Source: Parasphingopyxis marina
Lineage (GTDB): Bacteria; Pseudomonadota; Alphaproteobacteria; Sphingomonadales; Sphingomonadaceae
DNA length: 64,000 nt
Direction of reading: 5' to 3'
NCBI RefSeq assembly: GCF_014237875.1
Contig: NZ_JACJVJ010000001.1
Span: 1,680,607-1,744,606 of the forward strand
Shown: positions 26,774-35,281 of the stretch, piece after piece
How positions within the stretch are numbered: position 1 is the first letter of the stretch
Layout of the letters: every line of letters starts with the position of its first letter
The notes under the pieces: generated by a model
Database searches by the model: none
Told to the model about the DNA's origin: nothing
The model's input: the letters and a program-made list of their open reading frames with translations, nothing else
Position numbers and translations under genes: made by a program

Positions 26774-27880
26774 ATGGCAAGTCGGCCTGGTGCCTTCAGT
26801 TCCACGCTCCGGGCGCAGCCGGAAAAATGTCGTGTGCTCGTGGTCGACGATTCCGCCGTCGCACGGCTCGTCGTCCAGCGCATCATCAACGAGACCGATC
26901 GGTTCGCCGTCGCCGGACAGGCGGCGAGCGCGCAGGAAGCCTTTGACAAGCTCGACAGCATCGCTGTCGACCTGATCATCCTCGATATCGAAATGCCCGG
27001 GATGGATGGCATCGAAGCGATCCCGCACTTGCTGCGGCGGAGCGGCGACGCGCCTATTCTCGTCGTTTCCTCACATTGTCGCGAAGATGCCGAAGCATCG
27101 GTGCAGGCGATGGCGATGGGCGCGAGCGACATTATCCTGAAGCCCGAAAATCGCGGGTTGACCGAACGGTTCGCGAAATCGCTCAAGAACAAGATGATCC
27201 GGCTCACCGATCCCGACGCGGCGGCCAAGGAGGCCCATGTCGAGATAAGCGATCCCGAGCCGCTCCATCTCGCGCCGAAGCCGGCGGAGGGGCATCCGGT
27301 GCGCTGCCTCGCAATCGGTGCATCAACGGGCGGGATTCACGCGCTGAGCACCTTCTTTGCCGCGCTTCCACGCGATCTCGACATGCCGATCTTCGTCACC
27401 CAGCATCTGCCGCCCGATTTCATCGTCTATTTTGCACGGCAGCTGAAACTTATTACGGGGCGCGACACATTTCCGGCGCGCGATGGCCAGCGCGTCAAGG
27501 CCGGCGAAGTTCTCGTTGCGCCCGGCGATGCCCATCTGACGGTGCGCGATACCGACGGTTATGTACGGATCGTCTTTTCCGACGAACGGACGCCGGGAGG
27601 TTTCCGTCCGTCGGTCGATCCGATGCTTTCCAGCGTGGCCCGGGTCTACGGCGCAGATGCCGTCGGCGTGGTGCTGACCGGCATGGGCCGCGACGGCGCG
27701 GACGGCGCCAAGGAATTGGCCGATGCGGGTGGCGAACTGCTTGTTCAGGATCGCGCCAGCTCGGTCATCTGGGGCATGCCCGGCGCCGTCGCCGCGCAAA
27801 ATATCGCCAATCTCATCGCGCCGCCGCCGGAATTGGCCGCCTATGTCGACGAGCGCGCGAGGACGTTCGGATGGAGATAA
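26774..27880 (+). CDS. cheB: Chemotaxis methylesterase CheB
   Basis: 368 residues: receiver domain with phospho-Asp71 (DIEMPGMDG) and a C-terminal methylesterase with the catalytic Ser in GASTGG, His in TQHLPPDF and Asp in GMGRDGADG. It demethylates and deamidates chemoreceptors. Start ATG 26774 is 5 bases after cheY; the receiver domain begins about 20 residues in. The stop overlaps cheR by 10 bases. Confidence 0.95.
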   Translation: MASRPGAFSSTLRAQPEKCRVLVVDDSAVARLVVQRIINETDRFAVAGQAASAQEAFDKLDSIAVDLIILDIEMPGMDGIEAIPHLLRRSGDAPILVVSSHCREDAEASVQAMAMGASDIILKPENRGLTERFAKSLKNKMIRLTDPDAAAKEAHVEISDPEPLHLAPKPAEGHPVRCLAIGASTGGIHALSTFFAALPRDLDMPIFVTQHLPPDFIVYFARQLKLITGRDTFPARDGQRVKAGEVLVAPGDAHLTVRDTDGYVRIVFSDERTPGGFRPSVDPMLSSVARVYGADAVGVVLTGMGRDGADGAKELADAGGELLVQDRASSVIWGMPGAVAAQNIANLIAPPPELAAYVDERARTFGWR

Positions 27881-28713
27881 GCCCCTCCGCCCTGCGCGCC
27901 CTGTCCTCGATCCTGGAGGAGCGGACGGGCCAGCGTCTCAACGAAGGCCGGCAATGGCGCGTCGAGCTGGCACTGCGGCCGATCCTGAAGCTGCACGATA
28001 TCGACAGCTGCGAAACCCTGGCCGTCCGGTTGACCGAGCCGGGCAGTGAATCCCTGCGTGACGAAACCGTCGATGCCTTGCTCAACAACGAAACCTATTT
28101 CTTCCGCGATACCGATGCCTTTTCGACGCTACCGCAAATCATCGAAGCGATTGCAGCGCATCGCGAGAACACCAAAAAGCTCAAAATCTGGAGCGCGGGG
28201 TGCTCCACCGGCCAGGAAATCTATTCGCTCGCGATGCAGTTTCGCGAAGACAGGCGCCGCTGGGAGGGTTGGACGCTCGACCTGCTGGGCACGGACATTT
28301 CGCGCAAGGCGATCGCGCGCGGACAAGAGGCGGTCTACAGCCAGTTCGAGATTCAGCGCGGCCTGCCGGCCAAGCACATGCTGCAATGGTTCGAGCAGCG
28401 CGGCGAGCGCTGGCACGCGCATGACGATCTGCGCAGGATGGTCCATTTCCGGCGGCAGAATATTCTCGAGGCTCCGCCGCCCGGGATGTTCGATCTGATC
28501 TTGTGCCGCAACGTGCTCCTCTATTTTCCGGCCGCCAACCGCAGCAAGGCGCTCGACTGGATGTCGCGGGTGCTGGCGCCGGACGGCGCGCTCATGCTGG
28601 GCGCCGGAGAAACCGTGCTCGGCTATTGCGACCGGTTCGAAATTCTGCCGGGTGCGCGTTCCCTCTATCGTCTCGCCCCGCCCGAAAAGCACCAGCTCGC
28701 CATCGGCGCTTGA
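27871..28713 (+). CDS. cheR: Chemotaxis methyltransferase CheR
   Basis: 280 residues. N-terminal helical domain (1-about 80, ending NNETYFFRD, the receptor-binding and catalytic Arg/Tyr region) and a SAM-binding domain with WSAGCSTGQEIYSLAM and the later LILCRNVLLYF. It methylates chemoreceptors on Glu. Last gene of the che operon; no chemoreceptor gene is encoded in the window. Confidence 0.95.
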   Translation: MEISPSALRALSSILEERTGQRLNEGRQWRVELALRPILKLHDIDSCETLAVRLTEPGSESLRDETVDALLNNETYFFRDTDAFSTLPQIIEAIAAHRENTKKLKIWSAGCSTGQEIYSLAMQFREDRRRWEGWTLDLLGTDISRKAIARGQEAVYSQFEIQRGLPAKHMLQWFEQRGERWHAHDDLRRMVHFRRQNILEAPPPGMFDLILCRNVLLYFPAANRSKALDWMSRVLAPDGALMLGAGETVLGYCDRFEILPGARSLYRLAPPEKHQLAIGA

Positions 28714-28813
28714 TGGCCCGGGGACTGACGGGGCTTGACCTCGCCCCGGAAATTGGGCCGTATCGGCCCATGGACCGGCCGCCCCATCGACCATTTGCAG
28801 GAAACCGGTGGGC

Positions 28814-29506
28814 ATGAGCGTGATCGAGACACCTTCGCCGAATTTCAACGATCGCCAACTGCCGGTATCGATGCTCGTGCTTCACTATACGGGCATGCAG
28901 GATGCGGCATCAGCGATCGAACGGCTGACGGACCCCGAAGCCTCGGTATCCGCCCATTATGTCGTCAACGAGGATGGGACAGTGTTGCGGCTCGTCGACG
29001 AGGGTAAACGGGCCTGGCACGCCGGTGCGTCCTATTGGCGCGGCATCACCGATGTGAACTCGGCGAGCATCGGTATAGAGATCGTCAATCCCGGTCACGA
29101 ATTCGGCTATCGTCCGTTTCCAGACGATCAGGTTGCGGCCGTCGTCCGTCTCGTTTCGGAAATCCTGAAGCGGCACGATATTCCGCGTGCCAATGTGGTG
29201 GGCCATTCCGATGTCGCCCCGGCGCGCAAGCAGGATCCGGGCGAACTCTTTCCCTGGGGCAAGTTGGCGCGCCTCAACCTTGCCCTGGCACGGCCCGACA
29301 GTGCGATCACCGATCCGGGCTGGACCGACAGCGCTTTTCTGATCGCACTGGAACGGTTCGGCTACGATATCGAAGACAAGCTTGCCGCCGTCGTTGCCTT
29401 TCAACGTCGTTTCCGCTCCGAATTGATCGACGGAGAGATCGACGGGCAGTGCCGTGCGATCCTTTTCCAGCTGCTCTTGGATCGCGAGCAAGGAAGCGCT
29501 AGATAG
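28814..29506 (+). CDS. N-acetylmuramoyl-L-alanine amidase (Amidase_2 family)
   Basis: 230 residues. Zinc ligands are His in VLHYTGMQ and His/Asp in GHSDVAPARKQDPG; the central SIGIEIVNPGHE also fits. A C-terminal helical segment (about 165-230) resembles the peptidoglycan-binding tail of AmiD. No signal peptide is visible, so it may act on recycled muropeptides in the cytoplasm like AmpD. The ATG at 28814 was preferred over the GTG at 28808. Its TAG abuts the rnpB RNA. Confidence 0.9.
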   Translation: MSVIETPSPNFNDRQLPVSMLVLHYTGMQDAASAIERLTDPEASVSAHYVVNEDGTVLRLVDEGKRAWHAGASYWRGITDVNSASIGIEIVNPGHEFGYRPFPDDQVAAVVRLVSEILKRHDIPRANVVGHSDVAPARKQDPGELFPWGKLARLNLALARPDSAITDPGWTDSAFLIALERFGYDIEDKLAAVVAFQRRFRSELIDGEIDGQCRAILFQLLLDREQGSAR

Positions 29507-29877
<371 letters not shown>

Positions 29878-29990
29878 CTAACAATATTGGCTCGACACTT
29901 GATATTGTTGCATCTTTGTTCGAGCCTAAGGGGCCTGAGCCGTTTGCGAATCGAAGACGGCTCTCATCAGAGACGAGAAGGGGGTATTCA

Positions 29991-30254
29991 ATGGAATCCT
30001 ATCTTAAGTTCGAAAAATTCATTACGCCGACGTTCATTCAGGTGATCTTCTGGATCGGAGTCGCCGGTATCACGATTTTCGCACTTTTGTCGGTGGTTGG
30101 CATGATGAGCTATCAGCCGGCCATGGCCATTTTGGTCCTGTTGATCGGGTTGCCGCTGTATCTCATTTTCTGGCGTGTCTATTGTGAGGTAATGCTCGTA
30201 CTCTTCCGCATTCTGGGGGAATTGCAGGCGATCAAACAACAAGGCGAATCATAA
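29991..30254 (+). CDS. DUF4282 family small membrane protein
   Basis: 87 residues with two membrane helices (about 15-37 and 43-63) and a short charged tail ending LGELQAIKQQ. It opens with YLKFEKFITPTFIQVIFWIG, as in DUF4282 proteins, whose role is unknown. GAGAAGGGGG upstream of the ATG. The 113-base gap after rnpB holds the hairpins described in the findings. Confidence 0.85.
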   Translation: MESYLKFEKFITPTFIQVIFWIGVAGITIFALLSVVGMMSYQPAMAILVLLIGLPLYLIFWRVYCEVMLVLFRILGELQAIKQQGES

Positions 30255-30266
30255 GGTAAGGATGCT

Positions 30267-30305
30267 GGGAAGGCGTGGCATCTGGTCATGCCTCCCACTT
30301 TTTTT
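30267..30305 (+). terminator. Terminator after the DUF4282 gene
   Basis: GGGAAGGCGTG pairs with CATGCCTCCC (one bulged A, one G-T pair), followed after AC by seven T. Starts 12 bases after the stop. Confidence 0.75.
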
Positions 30306-30354
30306 GAGCGGCTAGGCGGGCATCCGGCTTCGGCCACCGGCTGGGACATACGTG

Positions 30355-30921
30355 ATGACAATCAACAGCTTGCTCGACATGATACGCAGGCCAGCCCAAT
30401 TTTGGGATTCCCTGAGCGCGCGCGAAACGGAAGAACCGATTCCGGCGATCCGTCTGGCCCTGCTTTTTGCTCTGATACCGGCCGTTTGCCGCCTTTGCGG
30501 CATCCAGCTGCACTATGCCGACAATGCCTATGTGAACACGACGCTGTTCTCGACAGCGCTTGTCGCCATCAAAACATATGTGCTGTTCCTGGTGACGCCA
30601 TTGCTGCTCGCCCGGCTGCTCTTATGGGTCGTGCCGCTGTTCAAGGGAGAGGCGGATCTCGAGGCGACCACAAGGCTCGCTATCTATGGCGCTGTACCGG
30701 TGTGGATTGCCGGCCTGCTGTTTCTTCTCGCACCCTATTTCGATCCGCTCGTGCTGATCGTCGGGCTGGGCGCGGCGAGTTATCTCTTCTATCTCGGATG
30801 TCAGAAGCTGCTCGGTATCGGCATCGACATGGCAGTCGGTCTTACCATCATTCACGGCGCAGCATGGCTCATCGTGTATTTCACGCTGTATTTCGTGATA
30901 ATGGCGCTAGGTATCCGATAG
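30355..30921 (+). CDS. Yip1-domain membrane protein
   Basis: 188 residues, about five membrane helices: IRLALLFALIPAVCRLCGI, LVAIKTYVLFLVTPLLLARL, AIYGAVPVWIAGLLFLLAP, LVLIVGLGAASYLFYLG and a final helix. The short N-terminal amphipathic segment plus PAxFW (RRPAQFWDSL) is typical of bacterial Yip1 proteins. Function unknown. GTG at 30352 is an alternative start one codon earlier. Confidence 0.85.
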   Translation: MTINSLLDMIRRPAQFWDSLSARETEEPIPAIRLALLFALIPAVCRLCGIQLHYADNAYVNTTLFSTALVAIKTYVLFLVTPLLLARLLLWVVPLFKGEADLEATTRLAIYGAVPVWIAGLLFLLAPYFDPLVLIVGLGAASYLFYLGCQKLLGIGIDMAVGLTIIHGAAWLIVYFTLYFVIMALGIR

Positions 30922-30982
30922 GCGGGTTTCGAAAATCCCGTTGCCGGATGAACGGTCTCGACGGGACAGCGAATAGCGAAAG

Positions 30983-31519
30983 TTGGCACAGGTGAAACGA
31001 TCCAACGACTGGGGATTTCCGCGCTGGCGCGGCTATGGTTCGTCGCGCGAAGCGACGGAGGTGCGGCTCTGCGACCGCCATGGCTGCAGCGAGCCCGGAG
31101 ACCGGCCTGCGCCGAAATCGCCGAATAGCCCCGAGCGCTGGTATTTCTGCGAGAAACACGCCGCCGAATATAACCGCAACTGGAACTATTTCGAAGGGCT
31201 GACCAAGGAGCAGCGCGAGGAGCGCGAGCGCGATGAACAGCGCAGTGCCGAGGGCTATACCGAATCCTCCCATTATGGCTGGGGTGGGCCCGGCGATGGC
31301 AGCCGCAGCGCCGACGAGATGCGCGCACTCGAGATATTCGAACTCGATCCTGACGCCGAATTCGACGCGGTCAAAAAGGCCTGGCGCCAGCTCGCCAAGG
31401 CAAATCATCCCGATGTGAAACCCGACGATGCCGAGGCGGCCAAACGCTTTGCGGCGGGGCAGGCGGCCTGGGAAGTGTTGCGCGCGGCCGAGGAACGGCG
31501 CGAATGGAAGGGCGGCTAG
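30983..31519 (+). CDS. J-domain protein
   Basis: 178 residues. The C terminus (about 115-170) is a DnaJ J domain: EIFELDPDAEFDAVKKAWRQ, then the HPD motif in ANHPDVKPDD, then AAWEVLR. It would stimulate DnaK-type ATPase. The N-terminal half has two cysteine-histidine pairs (LCDRHGC, FCEKHAAEYN) that look like a zinc-binding knuckle, as in other alphaproteobacterial J proteins of this type. TTG 30983 is the given start, but GTG at 30992 is equally plausible. Its stop overlaps the convergent sufE by 4 bases. Confidence 0.85.
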   Translation: MAQVKRSNDWGFPRWRGYGSSREATEVRLCDRHGCSEPGDRPAPKSPNSPERWYFCEKHAAEYNRNWNYFEGLTKEQREERERDEQRSAEGYTESSHYGWGGPGDGSRSADEMRALEIFELDPDAEFDAVKKAWRQLAKANHPDVKPDDAEAAKRFAAGQAAWEVLRAAEERREWKGG

Positions 31520-31938
31520 GCGTAGCGTGCAGCGGTTTCTCGGATCAGCGAAATCATGTTCGGGATACCCTGGGTCCGGTTCGAACTCAGCTGGTTCTTG
31601 AGGTCGAAGGGCGCGAGCGCGTCCCCTATATCCGTTTCGAGAATTTCTCCCGCCGACCGGTCCTGCACGGTTGTCAGTACGAGCGCGATAATACCCTTGG
31701 TGATCGCTGCATTGCTGTCTGCCAGGAAATGCAGCCGGCCGTCTTCCTGCCGTGTCGGATAGACCCAGACTGCCGCCGAGCACCCCCGCACCAGCGTCGC
31801 ATCGGTTTTGAGGGCATCGGGCATGTCTTCGAGCTGCCGCCCGAGATCGATCAGCAGGCGATAGCGATCGTCGGCTTCGAGAAAATCATATTCGTCGCGG
31901 ATCGCGTCGAGCGATGTGGGCAATGTCATGCCGGTCAT
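31516..31938 (-). CDS. sufE: SufE family sulfur acceptor
   Basis: 140 residues. SufE accepts persulfide sulfur from the SufS desulfurase. The acceptor is Cys53 in RGCSAAVWV and the C terminus has the usual NQLSSNRTQGIPNM segment. No SufS/SufBCD genes lie next to it; the desulfurases at 12-14 kb could be partners but that is inference. Either ATG 31936-31938 or the ATG three codons later may start it. Confidence 0.93.
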   Translation of the reverse strand: MTGMTLPTSLDAIRDEYDFLEADDRYRLLIDLGRQLEDMPDALKTDATLVRGCSAAVWVYPTRQEDGRLHFLADSNAAITKGIIALVLTTVQDRSAGEILETDIGDALAPFDLKNQLSSNRTQGIPNMISLIRETAARYA

Positions 31939-31958
31939 TTAGGGGCTGGCCGGCCCGA

Positions 31959-32042
31959 CGTCACCCCGGCAAGTGCCGGGGCCCCTTCGGGTAGGAGTTT
32001 CGGGCCGATCCGAAGAGATTCCGGGGGGCAACCGGAATGACG
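31959..32042. repeat. Imperfect palindromic repeat between sufE and the psp-like array
   Basis: Arms CGTCACCCCGG (31959-31969) and CCGGAATGACG (32032-32042), two mismatches, with an inner hairpin CCCCGGCAAGTGCCGGGG. It resembles the CGTCATTCCGG dispersed repeats common in sphingomonads. Not coding. Confidence 0.7.
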
Positions 32043-32073
32043 ATCCTGGTGTAGGTAGCGAGACGCGGGCGTC

Positions 32074-32316
32074 TTAGAGTTCGATTCCGGCGGCGATTGC
32101 TTCGAGCTTGCGGACGCGTTCCTTGAGGTCGGCGACCTCAATGCGCGAACCGGTGCTGGGTACCGTCACATCGCCGGCGGTGCCGGTCAATTGCTGGATT
32201 TCGAGCCGCTTGAGTTCGAGCCATCCCCGCCACCCGTTAAGGGCCGTCAGGCTGGCGATCGCGATGCCGATCAGTGCGGCCGCGGCGGTTGCCAATGTCG
32301 CTATTTGGTCTTGCAT
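32074..32316 (-). CDS. PspB-like array protein 5 (truncated helix)
   Basis: 80 residues. One membrane helix (IATLATAAAALIGIAIASL) and a C-terminal coiled coil VADLKERVRKLEAIAAGIEL that matches the repeated motif of the four genes upstream but stops before the TDxS part. The last gene of the reverse-strand psp unit. Unknown function; likely membrane-anchored partner of PspA or PspC by comparison with PspB. Confidence 0.75.
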   Translation of the reverse strand: MQDQIATLATAAAALIGIAIASLTALNGWRGWLELKRLEIQQLTGTAGDVTVPSTGSRIEVADLKERVRKLEAIAAGIEL

Positions 32317-32355
32317 GGCTTTACCTTCCCGTTCCTGAACCTTCTTTTCCCTAAC

Positions 32356-32625
32356 CTAATGCTGGCGTTCGTCGCGCAGCGCCTCGATTTCCTGTTCGAG
32401 CCGGTTGCTTTTGTCCGTTGCGATCCGTTCGAGCACGACGATGCGTTCCTTCAGACCCCGGATCTCTTCGCGCATCCGATCGGCATCGGGATCGCGGATC
32501 AGCCGCGTCTCGCCCTTGTCGTCGTCGAACACGCCGTGCTCGGCCTTGTATTTGGCCCTCAGCACGCCCGCGATGGCGGTAATCAGTACAATCGCCACGA
32601 CCATCGAAAACGGGTTGTCGAACAT
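32356..32625 (-). CDS. PspB-like array protein 4
   Basis: 89 residues. Membrane helix near residues 7-25 (MVVAIVLITAIAGVLRA), then a charged linker, then the helix GLKERIVVLERIATDKSNRL and EIEALRDE. The last segment is nearly identical to array proteins 1 and 3 and recalls the end of PspB (RERIQALESIL in E. coli). AGGAG sits directly before the ATG inside the repeated AAGGTTCAGG leader. Unknown function. Confidence 0.8.
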   Translation of the reverse strand: MFDNPFSMVVAIVLITAIAGVLRAKYKAEHGVFDDDKGETRLIRDPDADRMREEIRGLKERIVVLERIATDKSNRLEQEIEALRDERQH

Positions 32626-32657
32626 CTCCTGAACCTTTCTTCCCTGTTTCTGCCGCT

Positions 32658-32921
32658 CTAGTTGAGCGGTTTTTCCCTGAGGCCTTCAATCTCTTCCGAC
32701 AATGTGGTCGAGCGATCGGTGAGGATGCGCTCCAGCGTCGCCACCCGCTGCTCGAGCCGTTCGGTCTTGGCGGCATATTGTGCCGCTTTCTCGGCCGTCA
32801 TCGCCGCGTTGGCGTGAGCCTCTGCCTTGCGCCAGGCGAACCATTTGTTTCCGAAAATCCAGAAGGTGACGGCACAAATCGGGAGGGCGACGGTGATGAG
32901 CAGAATGGCAATCGTTTCCAT
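32658..32921 (-). CDS. PspB-like array protein 3
   Basis: 87 residues. N-terminal membrane helix (IAILLITVALPICAVTFWIF), a KWFAWRKAEAHANA segment, then coiled coil RLEQRVATLERILTDRSTTL with EEIEGLRE. Same layout as the flanking genes. It starts 11 bases after array protein 2. Confidence 0.8.
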   Translation of the reverse strand: METIAILLITVALPICAVTFWIFGNKWFAWRKAEAHANAAMTAEKAAQYAAKTERLEQRVATLERILTDRSTTLSEEIEGLREKPLN

Positions 32922-32932
32922 GATCGAAACCC

Positions 32933-33262
32933 CTAGTTCGACTTGGAGCCACGGAGGCTCTCAATTTCCTGTTCGAGGACGTAACCACCGTCGGTCACGA
33001 TCCGCTCGACATTGGCGAGCCGGTCCTTGATCGCGCCCAACTCGGCGCGCAGTTGGGCATTTTCCTGGCTCAGCAGCTTGATGCGTTCGGCCGCTTCCTG
33101 ATCGGTCTTCGGATAGACGGCCTGTCCCCAGCTGCTTTCGAGCGGATAGCCGTTCTTGACGCGCAGCCAGGTTGTCACGACCCAGCCGGCGATACCGAGG
33201 ATGCCGATCACGCCGATAAGCGGGACGAGTGCGGAGATGGTTTCAATCTTGTCCGGATCCAT
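32933..33262 (-). CDS. PspB-like array protein 2
   Basis: 109 residues. Membrane helix (LVPLIGVIGILGIAGWVVTTW), then RVKNGYPLESSWG, which array protein 1 also has (AKHGYPLEGEWG), then a coiled coil ending DRLANVERIVTDGGYVLEQE. Homologous to its neighbours over both the post-membrane and C-terminal segments. Confidence 0.8.
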   Translation of the reverse strand: MDPDKIETISALVPLIGVIGILGIAGWVVTTWLRVKNGYPLESSWGQAVYPKTDQEAAERIKLLSQENAQLRAELGAIKDRLANVERIVTDGGYVLEQEIESLRGSKSN

Positions 33263-33289
33263 CGTCTTCGTTCCTTTCTTCTGGGCCGG

Positions 33290-33592
33290 CTATTCAGCCG
33301 GGCTGCGCAGATTCTCGATCTCGTCTGAGAGCCGTGCGCTCTTGTCGGTGGCGATCCGTTCCAGAACCGAGATCCGCTCTTCGAGCCTGCCGATCTTGTC
33401 CTTCAATTCGCCATTTTCGTTCGAAAGCAGTTCGATCTTGCGATTGTTTTCCGGATCGTCGCGGTGGGTCGTACCGCCCCATTCGCCTTCCAGCGGATAG
33501 CCGTGCTTGGCGCGAATGGCCGTGGTGATGATCCAGCCGATCATGCTCATGCCGATGATCGCGAGTACAAATTGCGGGCCACCCCAACTCAT
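33290..33592 (-). CDS. PspB-like array protein 1
   Basis: 100 residues. Membrane helix (FVLAIIGMSMIGWIITTAI), the RAKHGYPLEGEWGG segment, a linker, then a coiled coil KIGRLEERISVLERIATDKS and LSDEIENLR. It is the copy closest to the pspC gene and shows the motif in its fullest form. Gene lengths of 80-110 residues recall PspB (about 75). Confidence 0.82.
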   Translation of the reverse strand: MSWGGPQFVLAIIGMSMIGWIITTAIRAKHGYPLEGEWGGTTHRDDPENNRKIELLSNENGELKDKIGRLEERISVLERIATDKSARLSDEIENLRSPAE

Positions 33593-33623
33593 GATATTTC
33601 TCCCTGAACCTTGTTTCTATTAT

Positions 33624-34022
33624 CTAGCGCAGCGCTTCGATCTCGTCGGCCAGGCGCTGGTTGCGGCTGGTGACCAGCAGCTCGACATCGGCGAGCCGGC
33701 GATCGACATCGCGAAAGCGCGAGCGGATCTCGTTGACCGAGCGGCGCGGGTTGGCGCGCGTGCCCTGCCAGAATTTCTCTTCTTCCTTGTTGTCGTAGAG
33801 GCCGAGCGGCTTTTTCGGCGCCAGCCAGCCGACCACGAAATAGAGCGGAATCAGCGGCGGAAAGGCGAAGATCGTCGTGAAAACAGCGCCGACGCGGACC
33901 CAGAGTACATCGATGCCGGTATAATCGGCGACACCCGAACAGACGCCCAGAAATTTCGCATTCTGCTTGTCGAGGTAGAATTTCGTCCGGCGGTCGTGCA
34001 TTTTCATAACTCCTGTTTTCAC
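33624..34022 (-). CDS. pspC: PspC domain membrane protein
   Basis: 132 residues. PspC domain at residues about 15-75: FYLDKQNAKFLGVCSGVADY, then VLWVRVGAVFTTIF and a second helix LIPLYFVVGWLAPKKP. The C-terminal coiled coil (SRFRDVDRRLADVELLVTSR and LADEIEALR) carries the same motif as the PspB-like array, so PspC is linked to that family here. PspC-PspB senses envelope stress and releases PspA-PspF in enterobacteria. The start may also be one of the Mets at positions 6 or 8. Confidence 0.9.
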   Translation of the reverse strand: MKTGVMKMHDRRTKFYLDKQNAKFLGVCSGVADYTGIDVLWVRVGAVFTTIFAFPPLIPLYFVVGWLAPKKPLGLYDNKEEEKFWQGTRANPRRSVNEIRSRFRDVDRRLADVELLVTSRNQRLADEIEALR

Positions 34023-34031
34023 CCCTTGCCG

Positions 34032-34334
34032 TTACGAACGGCGGATCGGGGTGGCCTCTTCTTCGCTTTGCGTCAGCCGATCGCTCGGCAGCTGCTGTTC
34101 GGCAGTCAGATGCTGCCGGCCCCATTCCGGATTGTCGGCCGCGATGATCCGTTCGATCGTGTTCATCCGGTCATCGAGCCGCCGCCCCAGTTCGTAGAGC
34201 TCGTCCAGCAGGTCTTCGTCTTCGCGGCTGATCGTGCCGGCGCGTTTCCATTGCGTCGAATAGTGGAGGATCAACCAGGGAAGCCCGATGAAGAGCATCC
34301 CGACGACGCCGATGGGGACGAGGATATCTTCCAT
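34032..34334 (-). CDS. pspB: PspB-type envelope stress membrane protein
   Basis: 100 residues. The sequence MEDILVPIGVVGMLFIGLPW, then ILHYSTQWKRAG, then RRLDDRMNTIERIIAADNPEW closely follows enterobacterial PspB (LHYS and ERIQALESILDAEHPNW). An extra polar tail of about 25 residues follows. Between pspA and pspC, the usual place. Confidence 0.85.
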   Translation of the reverse strand: MEDILVPIGVVGMLFIGLPWLILHYSTQWKRAGTISREDEDLLDELYELGRRLDDRMNTIERIIAADNPEWGRQHLTAEQQLPSDRLTQSEEEATPIRRS

Positions 34335-34337
34335 GGG

Positions 34338-35027
34338 CTACGCCTCCTTCGCCGGATCGCCGGCCTTCTTGCCGCCGGCCTTCTTCATAGCGGCGAGTTC
34401 GGCTTCGATCTTGTCGCTGGTTTCGAGTTCGTTGATCTCTTCCTCGAGCGTCTTGGGCTGGCTGCCGAGGCTCAGCGCATCGGCACGGCCTTCGGCCATG
34501 TCGACGCGGCGTTCGAGCATCTCGAAGCGCTCAAAAGCATCCTGGACACGCTCGCCATCGTAGAGATCGCGAAGCTTGATGCGGTTTTCGGCGCTTTCGA
34601 GCCGGGCCGAGATGCTGGACTGGCGGCTGCGTGCTTCGCGCAGCTTGCCCTGGAGCTTGGAAATATCATGCTCGTAACCGGAAAGGGCTTCGTCCAGCAC
34701 CGCGATCTCGCCGTTCAGCCGGTCGGCCATGTCGCCGGCCTTCTGCTTTTCGACGAGCGCCTGCTTGGCAAGGTCTTCGCGATCCTTGGAAAGCGCGAGT
34801 TCGGCTTTTTCCTTCCAGCCTTCCTGCAGCTGCTCAAGCTTGGTGATCGAGCGGCGCATTTCCTTCTGGTCCGCAATGGTGCGGGCAGCGGACGCGCGAA
34901 CCTCGACCAGCGTTTCCTCCATCTCGAGGATGATCATGCGGACCATCTTGGCCGGATCTTCGGCCTTGTCGAGAATGTCGGTCACGTTGGCGGCAATGAT
35001 GTCGCGAGTGCGGGAGAAAATTCCCAT
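34338..35027 (-). CDS. pspA: Phage shock protein A (ESCRT-III-like, IM30 family)
   Basis: 229 residues, long amphipathic coiled coil. It opens MGIFSRTRDIIAANVTDILD (membrane-binding helix), then MVRMIILEMEETLVEVRASAA, and ends with the acidic TLEEEINELETSDKIEAEL. It binds the inner membrane during stress and holds PspF inactive at rest. Four bases before pspB. The frame is open further upstream but the family start is MGIF. Confidence 0.96.
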   Translation of the reverse strand: MGIFSRTRDIIAANVTDILDKAEDPAKMVRMIILEMEETLVEVRASAARTIADQKEMRRSITKLEQLQEGWKEKAELALSKDREDLAKQALVEKQKAGDMADRLNGEIAVLDEALSGYEHDISKLQGKLREARSRQSSISARLESAENRIKLRDLYDGERVQDAFERFEMLERRVDMAEGRADALSLGSQPKTLEEEINELETSDKIEAELAAMKKAGGKKAGDPAKEA

Positions 35028-35104
35028 GGTTGTACTCCTATCCCTCGAACAATTTTGTGGGCCGGGGAGGGGGAGGGGCAGCCGCCTCCCCGGCCAAGTT
35101 CCGG

Positions 35105-35281
35105 CTAGGCGAGCTGGCCGGTCATAACTGCGGTCGTTGCATATTGAGTTTGCAGCTGAACCGGCTGGGCCGTGTCGCTGCCCTCGATCGGGCCGACCGC
35201 TCCCAGGATGCAGGCGCTGCTGAGAACCAGAGCGGCGACGGCGGCGATGACATTCTGGTGAAGGGCGATGTTGTTGGTCAT
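35105..35281 (-). CDS. Small exported peptide, first gene of the psp operon
   Basis: 58 residues. MTNNIALHQNVIAAVAALVLSSACILGAVGPIEG looks like a signal peptide or membrane anchor, with a possible lipobox-like SSAC; the rest (about 25 residues) is short and polar with Thr/Gln. It lies directly behind the sigma-54 promoter, 10 bases after the AAGGTTCAGG leader. I do not recognise it. Small open frames of this type are easily over-called. Confidence 0.6.
   Translation of the reverse strand: MTNNIALHQNVIAAVAALVLSSACILGAVGPIEGSDTAQPVQLQTQYATTAVMTGQLA

Noticed and set aside
33507..35108. 533-codon forward frame opposite pspA/B/C
   Set aside because: Antisense to the psp genes; the reverse genes have clear families and ribosome sites.
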